Assembly: GCA_964529285.1 (NCBI GenBank)
Contig: CAZGWK010000051.1
Span: 1-24,014 of the forward strand
Source of the DNA: SURF-21 sp964529285
GTDB taxonomy: Bacteria > Actinomycetota > Geothermincolia > Geothermincolales > RBG-13-55-18
Length of the DNA stretch: 24,014 nt
Direction: 5' to 3'
Under the pieces are notes generated by a model that saw only the letters and a list, made by a program, of their open reading frames with translations, was not told the origin of the DNA and did not search any database. The position numbers were made by a program, and so were the translations under genes. Position 1 is the first letter of the stretch. Each line of letters begins with the position of its first letter. Of the stretch, positions 13,978-21,898 are shown piece after piece.

Positions 13978-15222
13978 TTAGTCCGTGCGTTCCAGTATAT
14001 GAACGCACATGGCCGCCTCGCCGGCGCCGATGAAACCTCCGCCGTTTTCGGCCATGGCGATCCTTGCCCCCTCCACCTGGCGTTTTCCCGCCTCTCCGCG
14101 CAGCTGGGTGACCAACTCGACCAGCTGTGCAATGCCGGAGGCCCCGATGGGATGCCCGCGGCATTCCAGTCCGCCGCTGGTGTTTATGGGCAGCTTCCCG
14201 CCCAGCTTGGTGGCCCCGGACTCCGCGAAGGGGCCTCCCTCTCCCGGCTGGCAGAAGCCCATCTCCTCGCACTGCAGCAGCTCCCCGAAGGCGGTGGCGT
14301 CGTGCACCTCGGCCACGTCCACGTCTTCGGGGCCTACCCCGGCCGCTTCATAGGCTTTCTTGCTCAGCCTCTCCCCGATGAGGTCCATCCCGCCCCCCTC
14401 GGGGATGGTGCCCGCAGTCAGCACGGAAGCCAGTACCTTCACCGGCCTGGCATCGGGGAAGCGCTTCAGGGCCTTTCCCGAACAGAGCAGGGCGGCGGTA
14501 GCCCCATCCCCCATGGGCGCGCACATGGAGCGAGTGAGGGGGAAGGACACCGGCCTGTCGTTCAGCACCTCATCCACCGTCATGTCCATCTGATACTGCG
14601 CCAGCGGGTTGAGGGAGCCGTGGTGGTGGTTCTTGGCCGCGATGATGGCCAGCTGCTCCTGGGTGGTGCCGTACTGTTCCATGTGCATGCGGGCGGCCAT
14701 GGCGTAGATGTCCATGAAGGGTGAACGGGCACCTCCCCCGCCGCTCTTGCCCTTCTTCTGCTCGGCTTTCTTCTTCTCGTCCTCCTTGAGGGCGTCGAGG
14801 ACGCCCCGAATGAACTCCACGTCGGTGTTGGACATGAACATCTCGAACATCGCCTGCTTGTCATCGGGGTTGTACATCTTCTCCACCCCGATGGCCAGGG
14901 CGACGTCGTACGCTCCGGCCTTGATGCCCAGGAAGGCTCCGTTCACCGCGCTGGTCGCGCCGGCACACGCGTTCTCTACGTTCATCACCGGGATGCCCTG
15001 TATGCCCAGGGGCGTCAGGGCCACCTGACCGCGTATACTGTGCTGGCCCGTTACTATGCCCCAGAAGGAATTGGAGTACCAGGCAGCCTCGATGGCCTTC
15101 TTGTCCACCGCGCTGTCAGCGAGCAGGCTGTCCATGACCTCCGCGGTCATCTGCTTGATGCTCTTATCCGGGTACTTGCCGAAGCGGAACATGCCTACGC
15201 CGATTATGTATACGTCCTCCAT
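13978..15222 (-). CDS. Thiolase, SCPx type (acetyl-CoA acetyltransferase family)
   Basis: A 414-aa thiolase-fold protein expected to cleave (or form) a beta-ketoacyl-CoA with CoA. It shows the nucleophilic cysteine in NVENACAGAT (Cys86), the SCPx-type HDAT motif (His307) and GHPIGASG (His357). It lacks the second-cysteine loop of classical degradative thiolases, which fits the SCP2/SCPx thiolase group associated with branched-chain and sterol side chains. A Lys/Gly-rich insertion (about 146-167, EDEKKKAEQKKGKSGGGG) is probably a flexible surface loop. ATG at 15222 has AAAGGAGG just upstream, clearly better than the extension to 15276. It is first gene of the operon with the Cys-rich protein, ferredoxin-nitroreductase and second ligase, under its own operator-covered promoter. 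The stand-alone SCP2-like gene at 4435 is a plausible partner. Confidence 0.93.
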   Translation of the reverse strand: MEDVYIIGVGMFRFGKYPDKSIKQMTAEVMDSLLADSAVDKKAIEAAWYSNSFWGIVTGQHSIRGQVALTPLGIQGIPVMNVENACAGATSAVNGAFLGIKAGAYDVALAIGVEKMYNPDDKQAMFEMFMSNTDVEFIRGVLDALKEDEKKKAEQKKGKSGGGGARSPFMDIYAMAARMHMEQYGTTQEQLAIIAAKNHHHGSLNPLAQYQMDMTVDEVLNDRPVSFPLTRSMCAPMGDGATAALLCSGKALKRFPDARPVKVLASVLTAGTIPEGGGMDLIGERLSKKAYEAAGVGPEDVDVAEVHDATAFGELLQCEEMGFCQPGEGGPFAESGATKLGGKLPINTSGGLECRGHPIGASGIAQLVELVTQLRGEAGKRQVEGARIAMAENGGGFIGAGEAAMCVHILERTD

Positions 15223-15314
15223 CCCCGCCTCCTTTGTGAACTCAGTCGTTAAATGGCCGGTGCCGCCGTCTATCATTTAATGATAATTGAAGCTGCTCTA
15301 TTTCGAAAGCCTTA

Positions 15315-15341
15315 CATACCCCGGTATGATACCATGGTATC
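15315..15341. promoter_or_regulatory. Predicted TetR operator, best double dyad (thiolase operon)
   Basis: This copy has the most perfect symmetry: CATACC-CC-GGTATG (15315-15328) shares its last G with the perfect 14-bp palindrome GATACCATGGTATC (15328-15341). The dyad centres are 13 bp apart, as in the copies at 4897 and 7033. Two adjacent repressor dimers could bind. It covers the -10 of the thiolase promoter. Confidence 0.8.
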
Positions 15342-15362
15342 CAGCCAGAAATCTCCCGTCAA
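15334..15362 (-). promoter_or_regulatory. Thiolase operon promoter, TTGACG-17-TACCAT
   Basis: On the minus strand, TTGACG (15362-15357) is followed after 17 nt by TACCAT (15339-15334) inside the inner operator dyad. The -35 sequence, spacer and operator register are the same as at the SCP2 operon promoter. Transcription would begin about 105 nt before the thiolase ATG. Confidence 0.7.
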
Positions 15363-15372
15363 TCGTGGGTCG

Positions 15373-16428
15373 CTATCCCGTTTCGGAGACCTCGATAAGG
15401 CGCAGCAGGACCTCCTGGCTGGTCGTGGGGTACATCTGGCAGTACTTGGCATCTCGCATCAGCCGTTCCATGCCGTAATCGCGCATGTAGCCGTAACCGC
15501 CGTGGATCTGCACCCCGTCCATGGCGGACTGGCAGGCACGCTCCGTCGAGCGTAACCATGCCACCATGGCCGGAACGATCCCCCCGTCCTCGCATGCCCT
15601 TTTCACCAGGGCCCTCCCCTGCTCAACCGCCGCCAGCATCTCGGCAAGGAAGATGCGCATCTGCTGGTGTTCGATGATCATCTTTCCCGCCTGATATCTC
15701 TCGCGCGCGTAGGCGTATGACTTCTGCAGTGCATTTCTTGATATGCCCGTAGCGATGGCCGCCAGTCCCAGGAAGAGCGTACGTTCTACCTCTTCCAGCA
15801 TGTTGCCTCCGGATACCACGTTGGAGGGCTCCGCGCCGTCGAAACGGATAGAGCCCGCACGTGCCGCTCGCAGCCCCAGGGGGTATGCTTCCGCCTCTAT
15901 CTCCACGCAGTCCGCATCTCCCCGCACGGTGACCGCCTGCGTGCCTCCCCCATCTGAGGGAAGCAGGGTTATCAGGGTACAACCCTGAGCGTTGAGCGCA
16001 TACGGAACCCGCCCTTTCACCTTCCCCCCGGAGAGGGAAACCTCACCTGGAAAGGCCAGGCAGGCTGGATACACTTCCGGTCCGACCCCGGTGATGAGCC
16101 CTTCGAACTCGCCGAGTGCCGCGGGCAGCATTGCCGCGTTATGCGCCAGCACCGCGGCTGACAACCCTGCCTCGCAGACCGCCATCTCCTCCAGGGCGAC
16201 ACAGAAAGCGTAGGTGTCCAGGCCTTCCCCACCGTATTCCTCCGGGATGAGGGCTGCCAACATGCCCATGCCGCCCGCCTTGGCCATCGCTTCCTTGACC
16301 CGCCATGCGGCAGGCTCCAGGTCGAGCTGCTCCGAGCGCGGTGCCAGTTCCTTCGCCGCGTAGGCAGAGGCTGTCTCACGCAATATCCTGTATTCCTGGT
16401 CCTCAGAGAACTCCGGCAGCCTGATCAT
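15373..16428 (-). CDS. Acyl-CoA dehydrogenase-like protein, probably non-catalytic subunit
   Basis: A 351-aa ACAD-fold protein, shorter than the usual 380-410. The N-terminal helical domain (LAALIPEEYGGEGLDTYAFCVALEEMA) and C-terminal domain (RERYQAGKMIIEHQQMR, MDGVQIHGGYGYMRDYGMERLMRDAK) are good. The TEPxAGSD loop is missing: the middle domain goes from a Gly-Glu turn almost directly to LAFPGEVSLSGG. At the catalytic Glu position of the upstream paralogue (IYEGTNQ) this protein has MYPTTSQ, with Pro334. The ATG (16426-16428) touches the stop of the upstream ACAD gene (TAG then ATG, no spacer), so the two are translationally coupled. This fits the alpha2-beta2 ACADs of steroid catabolism in mycobacteria, where one subunit lacks active-site residues. 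Confidence 0.88.
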   Translation of the reverse strand: MIRLPEFSEDQEYRILRETASAYAAKELAPRSEQLDLEPAAWRVKEAMAKAGGMGMLAALIPEEYGGEGLDTYAFCVALEEMAVCEAGLSAAVLAHNAAMLPAALGEFEGLITGVGPEVYPACLAFPGEVSLSGGKVKGRVPYALNAQGCTLITLLPSDGGGTQAVTVRGDADCVEIEAEAYPLGLRAARAGSIRFDGAEPSNVVSGGNMLEEVERTLFLGLAAIATGISRNALQKSYAYARERYQAGKMIIEHQQMRIFLAEMLAAVEQGRALVKRACEDGGIVPAMVAWLRSTERACQSAMDGVQIHGGYGYMRDYGMERLMRDAKYCQMYPTTSQEVLLRLIEVSETG

Positions 16429-17904
16429 CTACCTCACCCCCTTCTTGAAAGGACCCGGTACCTCTATTTTCAGCGTTTTTGCTATCTCCGTGTTGAAGAA
16501 CGCCAGCCTGTTCAGCTGATTGGTGCCCTCGTATATCTGGGTGAGCTTGGCGTCGCGGTAGGCCTTCTCCACCCAGCGTCTCTCCGGCGAACCATCCATC
16601 CCCATGAGCTCCAGTGCCCGTGACGTGAGCTGCATGGCGTTGTCGGCACAGGCGAACTTCGCCAGTGAAGCCTTGGCGAGCAAATCCGTCGCGTCATCGT
16701 CCTTGATGAAGTACCGGAAGAGTATGTTAACCAGGCTTTTGCCATAGTAGGAATTAAGTATAGCCGCATACGGTCTGGATGCTCTGACCTTATGAGGGAT
16801 GAGAAAGGCGGACAGGAACAGCGGGTGGGTGAAAGCATTGCGGAAAAGCGCATCGCCCCCCAGGCTGTGACCGATATACAGGCTGCGGTTCTCCTGTATG
16901 GCCGCCCACATATCCGCCAGGGCCATACGTATGCGGTCCTCGTCGATGGGTCGCCTGCCGTTGCGGGCTTCTCTGGCCCAGGCCAGAAAGTGCTCGAAAC
17001 CGCCGCGCGCAATGCCCGTAGCGATGGAACCCACCGGCCCCCGGGATGCGGCCATGATGATGAGGATACCGTTGGCCATGCCGTCGCCCTCGTACCCGAG
17101 GACATGGGAATCGGGGATGAAGACGTCCTCGAAGAGCAGTTCAGCGGCATGGCAGGCCCGCTGCCCCATCTTGAGCTCGACCCGCGGCGTAGAAAAACCT
17201 TCCATGTCCCTCTCCACCAGGAAGGTGGTCCATGTCTCCAGGGGCCTCGTGCGGTCGGTGGCTGCGCACAAGGTGATATATTTTGCTTCGCTGCCTCCCG
17301 AGATGAAGCACTTGCTGCCGTTGACGCGATAACCCCCGCTGACCCTCTTCGCCTCCAGGCCGATCTTCGCCATCTCGAGGAACTCCGGCTCCTCGACGTC
17401 CGTTCCAGCCGAGGGCTCGGTGATGGCATAAGCCATGAGCACCGGGTTGCCCTTCTTCTCCTCTTCCACTATCTCGTAGAGCACGGAATCCCAATGAGCC
17501 ATGGCCCCCGAGGCGATGACCGGGGCTACACCCAGGCTGTGGGCCGCTATGGCCAGCCCTATCCCCCCGCAGGCTGCGCACAGCTCCTCCACCACCAGGG
17601 CCATGCCGGTGACCATGTACTTGCTGGCTAATCCCCCCAGTACTTCGGGGATGGCCAGGGATAAGAAGCGATACTTGCATGCCTCCCGCATCATGTCCCA
17701 ATCGAAGTAGTACGGTTCGCCCTCCAAACGCTCATCCAGCTCCAGGGCGCGAGGTGTGGCGACTTTGCGCGAGTAATCGTCGGCTCCCTCGACCAGCTTG
17801 ATTATCCCCTCGATCCCAGCGCGATCGTGCTCGTAGAGCGCCTTGAGCACCGGGAAATCGCCGAGAAGTTTCCTGCCTCTCTCGCTCATCACCTTAGCAG
17901 CCAT
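16429..17904 (-). CDS. Acyl-CoA dehydrogenase, catalytic partner
   Basis: A 491-aa ACAD-family flavoprotein with a complete active site: ITEPSAGTD (Thr162 to Asp169), a KCFISGG strand, a MGQRACHAAELLFEDVFIP segment and RDAKLTQIYEGTNQL, where Glu459 is the likely catalytic base. About 90 residues beyond the minimal family length lie in the N-terminal extension and in the helical C-terminal domain (about 340-400, including HSLGGDALFRNAFTHPLFLSAFLIPHKVRAS). The ATG at 17904 has GGGGGGAG just upstream and is preferred to a start at 18003 that would include the promoter region. It abuts and probably pairs with the short ACAD at 15373-16428. It is preceded by a dyad-rich 238-bp gap. Confidence 0.92.
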   Translation of the reverse strand: MAAKVMSERGRKLLGDFPVLKALYEHDRAGIEGIIKLVEGADDYSRKVATPRALELDERLEGEPYYFDWDMMREACKYRFLSLAIPEVLGGLASKYMVTGMALVVEELCAACGGIGLAIAAHSLGVAPVIASGAMAHWDSVLYEIVEEEKKGNPVLMAYAITEPSAGTDVEEPEFLEMAKIGLEAKRVSGGYRVNGSKCFISGGSEAKYITLCAATDRTRPLETWTTFLVERDMEGFSTPRVELKMGQRACHAAELLFEDVFIPDSHVLGYEGDGMANGILIIMAASRGPVGSIATGIARGGFEHFLAWAREARNGRRPIDEDRIRMALADMWAAIQENRSLYIGHSLGGDALFRNAFTHPLFLSAFLIPHKVRASRPYAAILNSYYGKSLVNILFRYFIKDDDATDLLAKASLAKFACADNAMQLTSRALELMGMDGSPERRWVEKAYRDAKLTQIYEGTNQLNRLAFFNTEIAKTLKIEVPGPFKKGVR

Positions 17905-18028
17905 ATCCACTCCCCCCTCTCGCATGCGGGCCGCGGCGGCAGGAAAAGCCATGCCGCGGGAATAACTATGCATCGCTGCGTGCCGAGTGTTGTCGTTTGA
18001 CAAGCCCAGAAAATGTCCAGGGATATTC

Positions 18029-18071
18029 TATACCATTCAGTATACTTGAACAAAGCATACAGTAATGTATG
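18029..18071. promoter_or_regulatory. Two diverged dyads upstream of the paired dehydrogenases
   Basis: TATAC-CATTCA-GTATA (18029-18044) and CATACA-GTAA-TGTATG (18056-18071) use the same half-sites (xATAC/GTATx) as the three predicted operators, but with half-sites 6 bp apart instead of 4 and centres 27 bp apart. A TATACT (minus strand, 18044-18039) and a TATAGA (18032-18027) could serve as -10 boxes; no clear -35 is seen. A further TTGTC-GTTT-GACAA dyad lies at 17990-18003. Binding by the same TetR protein is a guess. Confidence 0.4.
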
Positions 18072-18142
18072 TATCATGCGGCGGCGGGCCCGGTTCTCTC
18101 CGGTACTCCCCGCACACGTTCTCGCCTTGCCGCCCTTCTCTC

Positions 18143-20779
18143 CTACAGCCTGATGCGGATATCAGAAACCGGATAGCTCATGCAGGGATGTATGTATCCG
18201 AAGTGTTCGTCGGCCCACCTGCGGAGCACACGGGGCGGTGCGAATATATCGCCGGAGACGAGTCGGGTACGGCATACGGTGCATTCGCCCGAGCGGCAGA
18301 CAGCCTCGACTACCAGCCCCGCGCGTTCCATGGAGTTCAGGAGGGGTTCTCCGGCCCTGGCTCTGAAAGTAGTCCCCGTGCGCTCCTCCACCACCTCGAA
18401 CTCGGTCTCGGGGTCCACGCCGGGCCACCCCTCCTCCGCGGTCACGTCGTCGGGAGGTCCGTAAGACTCTTTCTTTGCTCGGACGCCCTTCACTCCCAGG
18501 CTGGCCAGAGCGCCCTCGCAGAAGGGATACATCTCGGCCGGGCCGCAGATATAGAAGGTCCTGCCCTCCACCTGTCCTATAGTTCCCGAGATCATGTCCG
18601 CGTCGATGAAACCGCACAATCCTCCCCATTCTTCGCTGGGCTCTGAGATGATGAAGTCAACGTCGATGTTGTCGTTCTCGGCGCCCAACTGGGCCAGTTC
18701 CTTGCGGTAGATTATGTCTCCGGGGTCTCGCGACCCGTAGAGAAGGTGTATACGCAGGGGCAGCCCGTTCTCGACTACCTCCCGCATCATGGAGGCGAAG
18801 GGGGTGACACCGCTGCCGCCGGCGAGGAATACCAGGTCGGAACCGTCGGTGAGCGATTCGTGGTAAAAGCTTCCCGACGGGCCCGTGGACTCCAGCACGT
18901 CGCCGGCTCTGGTGTCGTCCAGGAGATAGGTAGACACGAACCCCCCTTTCTTGCGCCTTACCGTGATGTCGTAGTAGGGCTTGCCCGGAGGTGAGGCGAT
19001 GCTGTAAGGCCTGGAGGTCTTCACTCCGGCGGTCTCTACGAAGAGGTTTATGTACTGTCCCGCACGGAAGACAGGCAGTAAGCCCGTGGTGGAGACCAGG
19101 CGCAGGGTCTTCGCGCTCTCCGTCTCCTCGATGATCTCCGATACCCTGAGGGAAATGCGATCCGGATGAAGTTCCGCCATGGACTTGTCGACCGCACGCG
19201 GCTCCATCTCTATCTCCTGCGCCTCCCCGGCCTGGTTCTCGCAGAAGGTCTTGAGGCCGTCGATAACCACCGCGCCCATGCCGCCTTTGTCCATGTCCTC
19301 GATGACGTTCTCCGCCGCGGTGCGTCCGGAATCGATGCAGGGCTGGAAACCCCCACCCACCCTCACCCAGGCACCCGCCATGTACAGCCCCTCGAGAGGA
19401 CCGCGGTTGGGCAGCCGCAGCACCGTTCCCTCCACCGGCGAGTTCTCGTAGCCATAGACGGCCCCGAAGGGATTCCCGGTGTAGCGCATATGTGTCAGGG
19501 GCGTCGCCACCTCTACGACCTCGATATGCTCCTTCAGCCCGGGTGCGAAGCGGTCCGCCATGTCGATGAGCTTTCCGGCGAGGGTGTTCTTGGCGTCCAC
19601 GTACTGTTCGGGAGACAACTGCAACCAGACGTCTCCGTAGCCCATGGTGGTCAGAGATATCACGCTGGTCCCGGGGGGAGAGAAATCGGGGTCGACGACG
19701 TTAAAAGGCGCGATCGCGCATCCCGTGGGCTCGAAGACGGCGTTGCGCCTTGCCACCTCGTAGTGCGATTCGAAATCGTAATCCATGTTTACCATCGTCT
19801 CGTGGTTTTCCAGGCCAAGCTCGGAGACGGGGCAGTCCAGGCCCAGGAAGACCGAGAAGAGCGAGTTCCCTATCTTGCCCCAACCCAGGCGCTTGAGATA
19901 CCAGGAAGGGATATGCTCGCGACCGACCAGGTCGAGGCAGGTGGAAATGGGGCTGGCGTTGCTCACCACGTAGGAAGTCGATATCTCCGTTCCGTCCTCT
20001 GCCATAACCCCCCTCACCTTGCCCCCCTCGACCAGGACGCGGGAGGCGCCGTTGTTGAGCCATACGTCCCCGCCTCTCTCCAGGATAGACTCCACGAAGG
20101 CCTGCGACAGAGCCTGGCTCTTGCCTTTGATATGTACCGGTCCATATTTCAGGTAGGTGGCGTTGGCGATGGCGAAGAGCAGGAAGGACAGCCTGGACGG
20201 AGGCAGCCCGTAATACCCCCAGAGCTGGGCGATGACCGCACGGGCTTTCTCGTCCTTTACCTCGGCATCCAGCACTTCGGCGAGGTTGGCGCCCGCATAG
20301 GTCATGAGGTTGCTGAAGGCCGAGGGGTCCTCTGCCATGGCCTCCTGGGAGAAATTGGTTACTTCCCCCAGAATTGCGAACATCAGGGAAGTGAAGCTCG
20401 TGATGCCCTGCGCCTCGGACGGAAAATGCTCACACAGCACCTCGTCGTAACCGGCACGGTCCGCGGGCATGACCAGGTCGAGGTCGGGGTATGCGCTGCG
20501 GTAGAAGTCGGGAATGTCCAGGAATTCGACTTTCTGGGCAACCCCACACCGCTCGAGGGAAGCATAGAGAGGTCCACGCCGGTCTTCGTGTCCCAGGCCG
20601 GACAGCTCGTGCAGGGATATCTCGAACTCGAAGCGCCCCCTGCGGAAGGTGGAGGCGTAACCTCCGGGAACGCAGTGCTTCTCGAGTAAGAGAACTCTCC
20701 TGCCGGCCACCGCCAGGTTGGCTGCAGCGGACAGCCCGCCGAGCCCCGCCCCCACGACCACTGCATCGTAATCGCCCAT
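18143..20779 (-). CDS. Three-part fusion: CrtI/RetSat-like flavoprotein, FNR-like reductase, [2Fe-2S] ferredoxin
   Basis: An 878-aa fusion with three redox modules. Residues 1 to about 525 form a phytoene-desaturase/retinol-saturase-like FAD protein: VVVGAGLGGLSAAANL (dinucleotide motif 10-15), CVPGGYAS, and the closing LEGLYMAGAWVRVGGGFQPCIDSGRTAAENV. After a linker, about 545-780 is a ferredoxin-NADP reductase-type module with RPYS (590-593, flavin binding), FLAGGSGVTP (about 651-660) and YICGPAEM. The C-terminus is a plant-type [2Fe-2S] ferredoxin with C828, C833, C836 and C866. NAD(P)H electrons could thus run through flavin and cluster to the first domain's FAD, favouring C=C reduction over desaturation; that direction is inference. 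The ATG at 20779 with GGAGGGG about 8 nt upstream is preferred. It lies 60 bp after the enoyl-CoA hydratase gene, probably co-transcribed. Confidence 0.92.
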   Translation of the reverse strand: MGDYDAVVVGAGLGGLSAAANLAVAGRRVLLLEKHCVPGGYASTFRRGRFEFEISLHELSGLGHEDRRGPLYASLERCGVAQKVEFLDIPDFYRSAYPDLDLVMPADRAGYDEVLCEHFPSEAQGITSFTSLMFAILGEVTNFSQEAMAEDPSAFSNLMTYAGANLAEVLDAEVKDEKARAVIAQLWGYYGLPPSRLSFLLFAIANATYLKYGPVHIKGKSQALSQAFVESILERGGDVWLNNGASRVLVEGGKVRGVMAEDGTEISTSYVVSNASPISTCLDLVGREHIPSWYLKRLGWGKIGNSLFSVFLGLDCPVSELGLENHETMVNMDYDFESHYEVARRNAVFEPTGCAIAPFNVVDPDFSPPGTSVISLTTMGYGDVWLQLSPEQYVDAKNTLAGKLIDMADRFAPGLKEHIEVVEVATPLTHMRYTGNPFGAVYGYENSPVEGTVLRLPNRGPLEGLYMAGAWVRVGGGFQPCIDSGRTAAENVIEDMDKGGMGAVVIDGLKTFCENQAGEAQEIEMEPRAVDKSMAELHPDRISLRVSEIIEETESAKTLRLVSTTGLLPVFRAGQYINLFVETAGVKTSRPYSIASPPGKPYYDITVRRKKGGFVSTYLLDDTRAGDVLESTGPSGSFYHESLTDGSDLVFLAGGSGVTPFASMMREVVENGLPLRIHLLYGSRDPGDIIYRKELAQLGAENDNIDVDFIISEPSEEWGGLCGFIDADMISGTIGQVEGRTFYICGPAEMYPFCEGALASLGVKGVRAKKESYGPPDDVTAEEGWPGVDPETEFEVVEERTGTTFRARAGEPLLNSMERAGLVVEAVCRSGECTVCRTRLVSGDIFAPPRVLRRWADEHFGYIHPCMSYPVSDIRIRL

Positions 20780-20839
20780 TTTCGGACCCCTCCTCAATGT
20801 CTGCGTAACATCGCGGATACCTCTGGGAACACAAACTCT

Positions 20840-21661
20840 TCAGCCCTTTGCAATGTCCTTTTTCTGGCTCTCCGGCGGGGCGCCCGCCAGCATCGCGCCG
20901 GCCATGTAGAGGCTTTCAATGAGCAGTACCTGGTTGCGGTCCTCCAGGCGCAGGGTGTCGCGAAGACTCCCGGAGTTCAGCCCGATGCTGATGGCGTCCT
21001 TGGTCATGCGCAGTGCCAGGGGGGGCTTCTCAGCCATCCTCCGGGCCATCTCCATGGCCTGTTCCAGGAGCTCCTCCTTCGCATACACGTGGTTGGTCAG
21101 GCCTAAGCCGTGGGCCTCCTCGGCCTCGATTACCCTTCCCGTCAGCAGCATCTCTGCCGCCATGCCCCATCCCACGATGCGCCACAGGAAGTAGCTAGAG
21201 CCCATGTCCGCGCCTCCCGTGCCTATATTTATATATGAGGCGCAGAATTTCGCTTGCGGAGATGCCAGGCGCACGTCGGCGGCCATGGCGAAGCTCAAGC
21301 CCGCCCCCATGGCCGCTCCGTTAACCGCGGCGATGATGGGCTGGGGGCAAGAGCGCATCATCTCGACGATGCCAGAGAACTTGAGCTGCCCGCGCTGGAT
21401 GGTGTCCCCGCTTATTCCCTCGGATGCGAAACCGCCCTGCATGTCGGCCGCCTCCTTCAAGTCCAGGCCTGAGCAGAACCCCCTGTCGCCGGCGCCCGTC
21501 ATCACGATCACCCTGCAGTCCTGCATGGACGGGACGTCTTTCCAGAAGGAGTCGAGCTCGTCCAGCATCACGGCATTTATGGCGTTCAGACGCTCCGGCC
21601 GGTTCAGGGTGAGCAGTCCGATCCCACCCTCCAGCTCGAACTTCAAGGTTTCGTATTCCAT
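20840..21661 (-). CDS. Enoyl-CoA hydratase/isomerase family protein
   Basis: A 273-aa crotonase-fold protein of normal length. It carries LTLNRPERLNAIN near the N-terminus, the oxyanion-hole segments GAGDRGFCSGLDLKEAADM and VNGAAMGAGLSFAMAADVRLAS, and the LLTGRVIEAEEAHGLGLTNHV segment. The residue normally providing one catalytic Glu lies in a region reading GTGGADMGSSYFL, where Asp-containing ADMGSS recalls isomerase-type members; hydratase versus isomerase is therefore open. ATG at 21661 has GGGAGG just upstream and is preferred to 21694. The gene precedes the triple-fusion flavoprotein, so double-bond hydration or isomerisation may be coupled to its redox step. Confidence 0.92.
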   Translation of the reverse strand: MEYETLKFELEGGIGLLTLNRPERLNAINAVMLDELDSFWKDVPSMQDCRVIVMTGAGDRGFCSGLDLKEAADMQGGFASEGISGDTIQRGQLKFSGIVEMMRSCPQPIIAAVNGAAMGAGLSFAMAADVRLASPQAKFCASYINIGTGGADMGSSYFLWRIVGWGMAAEMLLTGRVIEAEEAHGLGLTNHVYAKEELLEQAMEMARRMAEKPPLALRMTKDAISIGLNSGSLRDTLRLEDRNQVLLIESLYMAGAMLAGAPPESQKKDIAKG

Positions 21662-21710
21662 TGCAACCTCCCTCTCCGCGGTTCGGGCCGTCACGAATCC
21701 ATTTTCAGGT

Positions 21711-21729
21711 CGGGGTCGTCTCGACCCCG
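21711..21729. other. Perfect 8-bp hairpin upstream of the enoyl-CoA hydratase
   Basis: CGGGGTCG (21711-21718) and CGACCCCG (21722-21729) are perfect complements around TCT. The hairpin lies 50 nt before the hydratase ATG and 170 nt after the lipoprotein stop on the same strand. There is no T-tract on either side, so it is not a standard intrinsic terminator. It could be a leader structure or a remnant of a TGACCCC-type repeat. Confidence 0.5.
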
Positions 21730-21898
21730 CTTATCCTTTCGATCAACCGGGTTGCTGTGTTCCCAGGAGAACTGGTCATCGACTGTTATCGTAACATTGA
21801 TATTGCGGTAAAAGTGCGGGCGGGCGCCGATGCATACGGGGCCCCATTCATCTGAATCGTACCGGACGACGCTTACTTCAGGAACGGCGAAAGGCATG

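Noticed and set aside
19166..20689. A 507-codon open frame on the plus strand
   Set aside because: It is antisense to the triple-fusion flavoprotein, has no family motif and arises from GC-rich codon use on the other strand.
21691..21897. A 68-codon minus-strand frame starting 1 nt after the lipoprotein stop
   Set aside because: It has no ribosome binding site and no recognisable domain, and it runs over a perfect hairpin; kept as intergenic.
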